From UBA11512 sp964623895 (lineage in GTDB: Bacteria; Bacillota; Clostridia; Oscillospirales; CAG-272), in NCBI GenBank assembly GCA_964623895.1, contig CAZUWA010000051.1, forward strand, positions 1 through 6,130: a DNA stretch of 6,130 bases, given 5' to 3'. Shown one piece after another: positions 1-5,880 of this stretch; position 1 is the stretch's first letter; each line of letters opens with the position of its first letter. The translations under genes were made by a program, and so were the position numbers. Below the pieces are notes generated by a model. The model did no database searches. It saw only the letters and a program-made list of their open reading frames with translations, and was not told the DNA's origin.

Positions 1-40
1 GTCACTTTGTCTATTCTTTTTTCTTCTTCAGTCTCACATC

Positions 41-53
41 TATTGTAACAATA
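41..53. promoter_or_regulatory. Perfect 13-bp palindrome upstream of the ydcF-like promoter
   Basis: TATTGT-A-ACAATA is a perfect 6+6 inverted repeat centred on position 47, about 33 bp upstream of the proposed -35 box. Its size and place would fit a binding site for a dimeric regulator. In AT-rich DNA such a short palindrome can arise by chance, and no regulator gene is visible in the window. Confidence 0.2.
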
Positions 54-85
54 CAGTTTTTAAGAAATATTTAAGCATTTCTCTA

Positions 86-114
86 TTGTTTTTTTGAGGA
101 ATGTGGTGTACAAT
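86..114 (+). promoter_or_regulatory. Sigma-A-type promoter of the DUF218 gene
   Basis: The -35 box is TTGTTT at 86-91 (3 of 6 to TTGACA, with the important TTG kept). The -10 box is TACAAT at 109-114 (5 of 6 to TATAAT), and the spacer is the ideal 17 bp. Transcription would start near 121, which leaves a short leader of about 23 nt carrying the Shine-Dalgarno. The spacing and position support the call; it is untested. Confidence 0.6.
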
Positions 115-128
115 AAGATCAAAAAAAG

Positions 129-135
129 AAGGAGG
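129..135 (+). promoter_or_regulatory. Shine-Dalgarno AAGGAGG that fixes a TTG start
   Basis: AAGGAGG is a near-perfect anti-16S match. The first in-frame start-like codon, GTG at 135-137, overlaps its last base and cannot be used with it. The next in-frame candidate, TTG at 144-146, lies 8 nt downstream of the motif, which is ideal spacing. This decides the start of the downstream gene. Confidence 0.8.
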
Positions 136-143
136 TGCCTTCT

Positions 144-965
144 TTGAATTGCACAGTAGAAAAGAAAAACAAACTGTTTTCAAGAGTATTCGATATTCTT
201 TGCATCGTCTCCGGCAGTTTCTTTGTCGGCGTCTACCTTCCGTATTTCTTTTGGCACACAATAAAGAGACATCCGGCAGATATTGCAGCATCTCTGTTGG
301 TCTTCTTCTGTGTCCTCATTCCTTTCTTTTTTAGAAAACTGTTGAAAAGGTTGCTTAAAAAATTTTACATACCGATCAAGTCAGTCTGGTGCTTTGCCAT
401 GTGCTTCTATATGATATCCTTTCTTATCTTCTTCTGTGTCATCAACAATCATAAGGACATCTCCCATACTGAAACAGACAAACAGGAAGTGGTCGTGGTA
501 TTCGGCTGTCAGGTACGCTCAGATGGCGCCCTCAGCGCAGAACTGTATGAGCGTATCAAGACAGCTGCAGAGGTATTAAAGGCACATCCGAATGCCATCT
601 GCATCGGTGCGGGCGGACAGGGATCGGACGAAGGAATGGCAGAAGCGGAAGCCATCAAAAAACATCTGGTCGAAGACTACGGCATTGCGGAAGAGCGGAT
701 CTTGACCGAAAAGGAATCGACCAGCACAGCAGAGAATGTAGAATTTTCCCTTAACGTCTTAAAAAACGCAGGTTATGAAAAGGAAAACTGCTCTTTTATT
801 TGTGTCTCCAGCGCCTTCCACACTCCGCGCACCAAACTGCTGTTTTCGCGTGCCGGTGTAGAAAACTGCGCCACCGTATCCGCTGAAACACCGTACAAGT
901 TTTTGCTGTTCTTATATACTGTCAGAGAATATATGTCCTATGTGCACCTGCTGATCTTCGGCTGA
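144..965 (+). CDS. DUF218 (YdcF/SanA-like) membrane protein
   Basis: This is a 273-residue protein if started at TTG 144, chosen because AAGGAGG lies 8 nt upstream. Three hydrophobic segments (about residues 18-36, 47-63 and 81-100) precede a DUF218 domain at about 116-265. Family hallmarks are visible: the first strand VVVVFGCQ (115-122), a GGQG glycine turn (157-160), the STSTAEN segment (192-198), SSAFHTPR (222-229) and the terminal REY motif (261-263). Members such as E. coli SanA and ElyC act in the cell envelope and influence barrier function and lipid-carrier metabolism; YdcF binds S-adenosylmethionine. The exact reaction is generally unknown. Here the domain would sit on one face of the cytoplasmic membrane after the third TM. 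The gene has its own promoter, is transcribed alone and converges with the minus-strand operon. The family assignment is firm; function and substrate are unknown. Confidence 0.88.
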   Translation: MNCTVEKKNKLFSRVFDILCIVSGSFFVGVYLPYFFWHTIKRHPADIAASLLVFFCVLIPFFFRKLLKRLLKKFYIPIKSVWCFAMCFYMISFLIFFCVINNHKDISHTETDKQEVVVVFGCQVRSDGALSAELYERIKTAAEVLKAHPNAICIGAGGQGSDEGMAEAEAIKKHLVEDYGIAEERILTEKESTSTAENVEFSLNVLKNAGYEKENCSFICVSSAFHTPRTKLLFSRAGVENCATVSAETPYKFLLFLYTVREYMSYVHLLIFG

Positions 966-1011
966 TCCGATGATTTTTCAAAAAAACGCAAACTGACCGA
1001 AAAACCCAAAG

Positions 1012-1043
1012 AAGGTGTAACGAGCTTTGATTCGTTACACCTT
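1012..1043 (-). terminator. Rho-independent terminator between converging genes
   Basis: A perfect 12-bp stem pairs AAGGTGTAACGA (1012-1023) with TCGTTACACCTT (1032-1043) around an 8-nt loop. Read on the minus strand, the stem is followed by CTTTGGGTTTTT, a T-rich tail. It begins 5 nt after the stop codon of the GH2 remnant. Read on the plus strand the tail (ACTAATTACTGTT) is poorer, but the hairpin could still end the DUF218 transcript, which shows no other terminator. Best read as the native terminator of the former GH2 gene, probably working in both directions. Confidence 0.75.
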
Positions 1044-1048
1044 ACTAA

Positions 1049-1351
1049 TTACTGTTCATTACCTGCTGTCATTTTTTTCGACAACGCGAAAATCGCTTGT
1101 TTATCGACCTTCAATACTTCTCTGTCGTAAGTCACCAGTCCGTTCGTTTCGTCCTCCACATCAGTCAACTGTGTATAGACCGATGCGCAAAGTCCTCTGC
1201 CGACATACGGCAACAATTCTTCCTCGTACAGTTTAACGATTGCTGTTGTGAGGGATGCAACGCTGTCAAAACTTCGATATCCATAGTTTCCTTTTTCATT
1301 AAAGCGGTGTCCGGCAAGTGGTAAGGAATATCCGCCAAAGGTAGCCGACAT
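1049..1351 (-). pseudogene. C-terminal remnant of a glycoside hydrolase family 2 gene
   Basis: The 100 codons up to TAA (1049-1051) read like the last part of a GH2 (beta-galactosidase/beta-glucuronidase-type) enzyme. They include FGGYS (residues 5-9), GHRFN (14-18), an LYEEELLP helix (41-48) and the characteristic YTQLTDVEDETNG (59-71) followed by a TYDR segment (74-77). Full enzymes of this type have several hundred residues, with sugar-binding, Ig-like and TIM-barrel domains before this point; none of these is present. The fragment starts right at the family's nucleophile motif (S-E-[FY]-G), but the expected Glu is Thr4. Seven codons upstream of the ATG there is an in-frame TGA, and no frame of the 87 bp up to the CotH gene continues the enzyme. 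AAGGAAGG lies 7 nt before the ATG at 1349-1351, so a short peptide could still be made. It would have no catalytic residues. GH2 origin is well supported; decay by 5' deletion is the likely reading. Confidence 0.75.
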
Positions 1352-1438
1352 ATTTTCGCCTTCCTTGTTTCATATTTTATACTTAAAAGAGAGAAAACCA
1401 TCCAAGCGTAATACAGCGTTCAGAATACACCTCATCGG

Positions 1439-2740
1439 TTACCCCTTCCACTTTTTGTCCAACCACGCTTTCCTTTCTGTCATCCAGTCCAACAAATAGT
1501 CCACCTGACCGGCATAAGAAGTGATGATCACCAACTCATAAGGTTCAAAAAGTTGCTTTTTTCCCATGATCTTGAAACGGTCATAGTTTTTTTTCGCTTC
1601 ATCGCGCAAACTGTATCCCGTCTTTGCCACCTCTGAAATCATGGCGTCGATCTCATCGTCAAGCTCGTTCCAGCGCGCGCTGACCTCCGCCTGGAACCAT
1701 TCCGTGTTCATAAGTGCCGCAAACCAACGGTTCAAAACCGATGCCATAAAGCCCTCCGGATCTTTATAGTTAATCTTCGGAGAATCCGATTCTGCAAGAC
1801 GATCCTCCCCACTGTCATTTCCGAGCGCTAAATCAAAGTCCCACGGATAGCAGAATGTCAGTTTTCCACCGGACTCTTTGTACATATAAAGGCTTGCATA
1901 ACCAACATCACGATCTTTGGAAAATTCCTCAATAATATACATATCAACAGCCGAAGGAAGATCTACCAATTTTTCTATCTCTGCACGCTCCCCTGAAAGG
2001 ATCGCAACATCCACTGCCTCGACATAATTCTTGATGAATGTATTCTGCTCTTTGTTATGCACCTTACTTTTAATGCCGAAAGGCGTATCCCAGTCGTTAC
2101 AGTAAAAATATTCCAATTTACTTTTCGCATCCCCTACGGCACGGCGATCAAGTTCAATAAGATAACCGCTGTCCGGCTGCGTTCCGCTGTCGTCGATGTC
2201 CAATCTGTGATTCGCAACCTCAATGTTCTCGGTGAGAAGGTAAACTCCGATATAGTCGCCGTTTAAATAAACGGTCACAAAATCGGAGTTCGTAACGGGA
2301 TACATCCCCATTCTTTTGGCAAGATCAAAGATCGCATAATTGCGCAACATTGATTTTTCTCTGCCGTTTGAGATCAATGCCCAATCTTTCTCACCACCAC
2401 TACCGATGTCAAGAAGATTGACCTTGAGATCCAATTTCAGTTTATAGGATTTCTTTTCGCAAAAGTCCCAAGAGGAATTCCCTCTTCCACGGATTCGACC
2501 TTTCAACGTTACATTGTCCTCCTCCTTTTCGCAACCGGACAAGGAAAGAGACATATCAATATATTCTTCTCGCGAAGTTACCTCTTCGCCGTTCTTTGTT
2601 TCGATCTTCAGCACAGGCAGTGTGATCTGCGGAGTGTTTTGATACACTTTCTGCCACTTACTGCTGCAAGATGGAAGAAGGGACAGCAAGATCGCCATCA
2701 TCAAGGCAATGGCAATCTGCATTTTCGTGCGTTTTTTCAT
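1439..2740 (-). CDS. CotH-family kinase-like lipoprotein
   Basis: This 433-residue protein begins with a lipoprotein signal peptide: KKR near the N-terminus, a hydrophobic core at 9-22, then LPSC with the lipidated Cys at 25. The CotH domain spans about 40-420. It shows RGRGNSSW (84-91), KKSYKLKLD (96-104), a glycine/lysine turn before LRN (132-134), YLNGDYIGVYLLTENIE (158-174), YLIELD (193-198), EEFSKDRDVGY (271-281) and PWDFDLALG (299-307). The last holds the Asp residues expected to bind metal in this atypical kinase fold. B. subtilis CotH phosphorylates Ser residues of spore-coat proteins CotB and CotG; relatives also occur on cell surfaces and in ruminococcal cellulosomal proteins. All main motifs look intact, so activity is plausible. 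The start overlaps the stop of the upstream surface-protein gene (ATGA) and has only a weak GGGATG-like Shine-Dalgarno, which fits translational coupling. The lipobox suggests action on the outer membrane face rather than in a spore coat. Family is sure; substrate and true kinase activity are inferred. Confidence 0.9.
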   Translation of the reverse strand: MKKRTKMQIAIALMMAILLSLLPSCSSKWQKVYQNTPQITLPVLKIETKNGEEVTSREEYIDMSLSLSGCEKEEDNVTLKGRIRGRGNSSWDFCEKKSYKLKLDLKVNLLDIGSGGEKDWALISNGREKSMLRNYAIFDLAKRMGMYPVTNSDFVTVYLNGDYIGVYLLTENIEVANHRLDIDDSGTQPDSGYLIELDRRAVGDAKSKLEYFYCNDWDTPFGIKSKVHNKEQNTFIKNYVEAVDVAILSGERAEIEKLVDLPSAVDMYIIEEFSKDRDVGYASLYMYKESGGKLTFCYPWDFDLALGNDSGEDRLAESDSPKINYKDPEGFMASVLNRWFAALMNTEWFQAEVSARWNELDDEIDAMISEVAKTGYSLRDEAKKNYDRFKIMGKKQLFEPYELVIITSYAGQVDYLLDWMTERKAWLDKKWKG

Positions 2741-5685
2741 TCGGTCATCCCACTTTCGGAATCATTAGGATCTTGCGGTTCGGGTTTCGGCTCTGATGTT
2801 TCGATCTTTTCAAAGAGTGCAGTATAACTTATATCCTCGGTAACCATGTCAGAACGAATCGCCGCGGTTTCTCCATCAGACCAACCGATAAAACGGTAAC
2901 CGTCCTGTGCGACCGCTTCCACCGGACCGATCTCTGTTAAATACTGAACGGTATATTCGGCAGTACCGAGAATGCTTCCGCCTTCCCCTGCTATATAGCT
3001 GACTGTAAAAGTGATCTTTTCAAAACATGCGGTATAGGTCGCGTCCGCAAGGACTGCGTCACTTCTCGTTTCAGAAGTAACGCCATCACTCCAACCCACA
3101 AAACTGTAGCCTTTTTCCGCAACAGCTGTAACGCTCTTGGTCGCGCTCCAAACCGCTGCTGTTTGTACAGCACTCCCCTCAATACTTCCACCCGTTTCCG
3201 CAGTGTATTTCACTGTGTAATTTTTCCCTGTTTCCTTTTCAAAGAGTGCGGTAACCGTTATATCTATCACGTCGGTATCTCTTCTTGTTTCGGAAGCAAC
3301 TCCATCGCTCCAACCGGTAAAGCGATAGCCCGGCTTTGCCTTCGCCGTCACATAGCTTCCGGACGTGCCGGGAATAACGGTCTGAAGATTCGCGCCGTCG
3401 ATCTCTCCGCCTTCGGTACAATAGTAAGTGTAACTGATCTTCTTTGCAAAGATGGCACGATAGGTGATATCCTTACTGACAGTATCCTGTCTTGTAGCAG
3501 AAGTAACTCCGTCATCCCAACCGACAAAATAGTATCCTTCCTTCGGCACAGCAGTCACGGCAGTAGTACGCTTACCGTAAAGCAACCACTGCTCGGTTGT
3601 TCCCGTAATACTACCGTTCTCACTCGCTTCATACTTTACCGTGTAGTGAGAAAGAGTGGCGCTGTCCAGTTCAAAGATCGCCGTAACGGTCATACTCGAA
3701 AGCGGTTTGTCGGTACGCACAATGTCTGTCACACCGTCGCTCCAACCGACAAATCTATACCCCGGGTTTGGCAATGCAGTGACTGCACTGCCCTCTTGCC
3801 CATGCCTAACGACTTGTACCGTGCTTCCTGACAATTTGCCACCGGCAGATGACTGATATTTTATGGTATACTGCTGGGAAGTATAACTTCCGTCCGGATT
3901 GCGCACAGCCGTGGCAGGCAGTACTCCGTTTGAAGTGTTGATCTTGTAATAGTTCCAACCCGTTTTTTCTTGATTGAGAAGTTCTGTAAGCTGTGCGATA
4001 TCAGCGTCTGTCATCGCCTCTCTGTCGCGAATATTGACAGGCGATACTGCCATACCCTCTTCCGAATCAGTCCTATAGATCCGACCATCCTTTGTCCAGA
4101 TATAGCCATCGATCGGCATACAATCAAAATACAGCCAACCGACCCCGTAATCCACTAAAAGCCACGTATGCTCGGTACTGCCGACCGCACGACGCGTCAC
4201 ACGGATGTATTCGATATCCAGCTTTTCAAGGAGGACTGCTGCCATCGCATAGTAACTCTCATGGTTGCCGGTACGCAGTTTAAAACTCCAATAAGCCTCT
4301 TCGGTAATATCTCCTACTGCAGAATTGGCTTCACCGGGCATAAGAAAATATTGAGTGGTAATGTAATTGTAAACTTTTGAAAGAACGGAGAAGCGGGATA
4401 GACCTGCAGTCTGCAATTCCGCAACTTTTTCATCAATCAGCGCATTCATTTCTTCTGCACTAACTAACGGACGGACAATCTTTAAATAAATGGTAACGCT
4501 CGCGATATTCCCCGCCTGATCGCGCACAGAATAAACAACCGGATAACCCTCCGCAGAAAGGACATTGAGATTGACAGCTGAATCATCCACCATAATCTTA
4601 CTTGTATCAATGACGCCGTCTCTGCCGTCAAAAGCGGTCACACCCGCAAGATAATCCGGTTTAACACCGGGCTCGGTCACCAGATCCTTTGTGCCGCTGA
4701 TCACCGGTGGAACGGTATCCGCACCGATCGCGGCATCAAAAACAGACACGATCACTTCCACTACAGTTCGGTTTCCGCCAAGATCTGTAACGGCGATCTG
4801 CAATTTTTTATTCTCCGCTTGATCGAACAGATATTCCTCAAGATATTCGGCTTTCACTTCTGTCGCATCAATAACGGAAGCGATGAAAAAAAACGGATCA
4901 GCAGGCAAAGACTCACCAACAACGTAGGAGAAAACTTGATCTTTGACCGTTACTTGCGGCGCAATGGTGTCAACCGCCTGATAGCGCACAATGTATTCCC
5001 CTCCGAAAGCATTGACTACCTCTGAAACCGGTCCGGGAACACTGACCGTCCGATCTATTTCCCTAAAGGAAGCAGATACACCGGGGAGCAATTCCTCAGC
5101 CGTGGGCATCGCTGTCCCGATCTCATAGCGATAATCTGCGTTAAACTGTTCTGTTACATAGATCTGAATCTCAACCCTCGAAACATTGCCCCCCTCGTCC
5201 TCCAAACGGAGAGAAACCGTGTGCTGTCCTTCGGTCTCAGTGTCTGCCGACGCGCTCAGATAAGAAACTCTGACATTTGTAGCGTCTACGATCAACTCCT
5301 TCGGCAATGCCACATCAGGCAAGAGCGCTTCGCCCTTCTTAACGATCAGCGGAGGAACATCTTTGATCCTCGGTGCAATGCTGTCCCTGACAGCAAGCGT
5401 CACCTTGAAACGCGCACCATTTGATAACACCAACGTTATCGGATAATCTCCAACTTTATTCAGGTCGTATACACTTCCCTCTTCCGGCTCTGCGGTCAGA
5501 CCTTCCATTTTCAGGAATGCGGAAAAGTCGAACGCTTCACCCGCTTCCGCTGTTACAACACTGTAAACCGAATCATTATCTCCGTTGTTACCGCTTTTCA
5601 AAAGAAAAACAACGATACTGACCATAATGCCCACGATCAATAAAATCGCTGCAGTCGTCAGTATCCATTTCCAATACTTTTTCAT
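2737..5685 (-). CDS. Membrane-anchored surface protein: Ig-like, pseudo-transglutaminase and InlB-type repeats
   Basis: This is a 982-residue protein. Residues 1-6 are basic and 8-29 form one membrane helix without a clear cleavage site, so it is probably an N-in, C-out anchored protein. Four or five Ig-like modules follow at about 41-100, 103-178, perhaps 180-238, 240-316 and 324-405. Several modules start with a D-S/T-I/V-A/P-P linker (101-105, 239-243, 323-327), and several end in D-x-G-G-N or D-Q-A-G-N turns, as in DUF5011/HYR-type bacterial Ig folds. A transglutaminase-like domain lies at about 430-525 with His in place of the catalytic Cys. Five divergent InlB B-repeats fill 606-959. 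The tail (960-982) is acidic and rich in Pro and Ser and has no LPXTG sorting signal. The start is ATG 5683-5685 with GGAGG 5 nt upstream. No enzyme activity can be asserted; a structural, adhesive or scaffold role at the cell surface is inferred from architecture. The gene leads the operon with the CotH-family gene. Confidence 0.88.
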   Translation of the reverse strand: MKKYWKWILTTAAILLIVGIMVSIVVFLLKSGNNGDNDSVYSVVTAEAGEAFDFSAFLKMEGLTAEPEEGSVYDLNKVGDYPITLVLSNGARFKVTLAVRDSIAPRIKDVPPLIVKKGEALLPDVALPKELIVDATNVRVSYLSASADTETEGQHTVSLRLEDEGGNVSRVEIQIYVTEQFNADYRYEIGTAMPTAEELLPGVSASFREIDRTVSVPGPVSEVVNAFGGEYIVRYQAVDTIAPQVTVKDQVFSYVVGESLPADPFFFIASVIDATEVKAEYLEEYLFDQAENKKLQIAVTDLGGNRTVVEVIVSVFDAAIGADTVPPVISGTKDLVTEPGVKPDYLAGVTAFDGRDGVIDTSKIMVDDSAVNLNVLSAEGYPVVYSVRDQAGNIASVTIYLKIVRPLVSAEEMNALIDEKVAELQTAGLSRFSVLSKVYNYITTQYFLMPGEANSAVGDITEEAYWSFKLRTGNHESYYAMAAVLLEKLDIEYIRVTRRAVGSTEHTWLLVDYGVGWLYFDCMPIDGYIWTKDGRIYRTDSEEGMAVSPVNIRDREAMTDADIAQLTELLNQEKTGWNYYKINTSNGVLPATAVRNPDGSYTSQQYTIKYQSSAGGKLSGSTVQVVRHGQEGSAVTALPNPGYRFVGWSDGVTDIVRTDKPLSSMTVTAIFELDSATLSHYTVKYEASENGSITGTTEQWLLYGKRTTAVTAVPKEGYYFVGWDDGVTSATRQDTVSKDITYRAIFAKKISYTYYCTEGGEIDGANLQTVIPGTSGSYVTAKAKPGYRFTGWSDGVASETRRDTDVIDITVTALFEKETGKNYTVKYTAETGGSIEGSAVQTAAVWSATKSVTAVAEKGYSFVGWSDGVTSETRSDAVLADATYTACFEKITFTVSYIAGEGGSILGTAEYTVQYLTEIGPVEAVAQDGYRFIGWSDGETAAIRSDMVTEDISYTALFEKIETSEPKPEPQDPNDSESGMTE
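2809..3870 (-). repeat. Five tandem divergent InlB B-repeat domains (protein-level)
   Basis: Five copies of a ~67-residue unit recur every ~70 residues, at residues 606-672, 681-747, 752-817, 823-889 and 893-959. Each has a Y/F-T-V/I-x-Y opening (partly altered in the third), a G-G/N-x-I/L-x-G turn, then GY-x-F-x-GW-[SD]-DG, an R-x-D step and a closing strand ending A-x-F. This is the pattern of the Listeria-Bacteroides/InlB-like repeats (Flg_new-type families), which form compact beta modules in surface and secreted proteins. The DNA copies have diverged, so the array looks old rather than a fresh slippage product. Confidence 0.85.
4111..4398 (-). other. Transglutaminase-like domain with Cys-to-His change
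   Basis: This covers residues 430-525 of the surface protein. The pattern matches clostridial extracellular transglutaminase-like domains: AYWSFKLRTGNHESYYA (464-480) stands where those have R-x-G-[DN]-C, then a helix LLEKL, a strand IRVTRR, EHTW (505-508) and GWLYFDCMP (516-524). The His and Asp of the usual Cys-His-Asp triad are kept as His506 and Asp521. The nucleophile position is His475, encoded by CAT (4261-4263 on the plus strand read as ATG). Cys522, next to the Asp, is the only Cys in the domain. The fold assignment is by motif reading. Confidence 0.7.
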
Positions 5686-5690
5686 GAGTT

Positions 5691-5695
5691 CCTCC
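5691..5695 (-). promoter_or_regulatory. Shine-Dalgarno GGAGG of the 982-residue surface protein
   Basis: On the minus strand GGAGG is followed by AACTC and then ATG. The 5-nt gap is slightly short but usable. It supports the ATG at 5683-5685, which places a membrane helix at the N-terminus. Confidence 0.75.
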
Positions 5696-5746
5696 AGACA
5701 TAGTATATAAATAAAAAATCGATGTTTGCTATATTTTTACGTGTAC

Positions 5747-5775
5747 ATTATACCACAAGAGCACATCATTGTCAA
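5747..5775 (-). promoter_or_regulatory. Exact-consensus sigma-A promoter with extended -10 for the surface operon
   Basis: On the minus strand TTGACA (5775-5770) and TATAAT (5752-5747) are separated by exactly 17 bp. The -10 box is preceded by TGG, the extended -10 signature (TGn). Transcription should begin near 5740, giving a leader of about 55 nt. Both hexamers and the spacer are perfect, so basal strength should be high unless a repressor or escape limitation acts. Confidence 0.85.
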
Positions 5776-5829
5776 TGCTATCAAAGAAAAACCGAACGCG
5801 AGGGTATGGCGTTGTTGTCGATCAACTGA

Positions 5830-5880
5830 AAAAAATCGAACTTGCACTTTCAAATCACAGAAAGGCAAATTCGATTTTTT
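5830..5880. terminator. Long imperfect hairpin, terminator-like on either strand
   Basis: AAAAAATCGAA (5830-5840) pairs with TTCGATTTTTT (5870-5880). After one mismatch, TTGC and CTTTC (5842-5851, with A5846 bulged) pair with GAAAGGCAA (5860-5868), leaving an 8-nt loop (5852-5859). That gives about 20 bp with an A-tract on one side and a T-tract on the other, as in bidirectional rho-independent terminators. It lies about 55 bp upstream of the operon's -35 box. Read leftward it could end a transcript from beyond the right edge and insulate the promoter. No gene that it would terminate is visible in the window. Confidence 0.55.

Noticed and set aside
41..70. Divergent minus-strand promoter at the left edge (TACAAT on the minus strand at 47-42)
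   Set aside because: No acceptable -35 box lies 15-18 bp upstream, and no start codon with a Shine-Dalgarno follows before the edge.
1380..1438. Possible C-terminal extension of the CotH protein, or a small gene just after it
   Set aside because: The CotH domain ends naturally in a basic WLDKKWKG segment. The following frames (about 20 codons from ATG 1430) lack a Shine-Dalgarno and resemble nothing.
3163..3831. 222-codon plus-strand reading frame opposite the B-repeats
   Set aside because: It is antisense to a well-supported repeat protein. Its length comes from the periodic codon pattern of the repeats, and its translation shows no domain.
2809..3870. Tandem array as a possible CRISPR or satellite
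   Set aside because: The ~200-bp periodicity is explained by coding repeats with diverged DNA. There are no short identical repeats with unique spacers.
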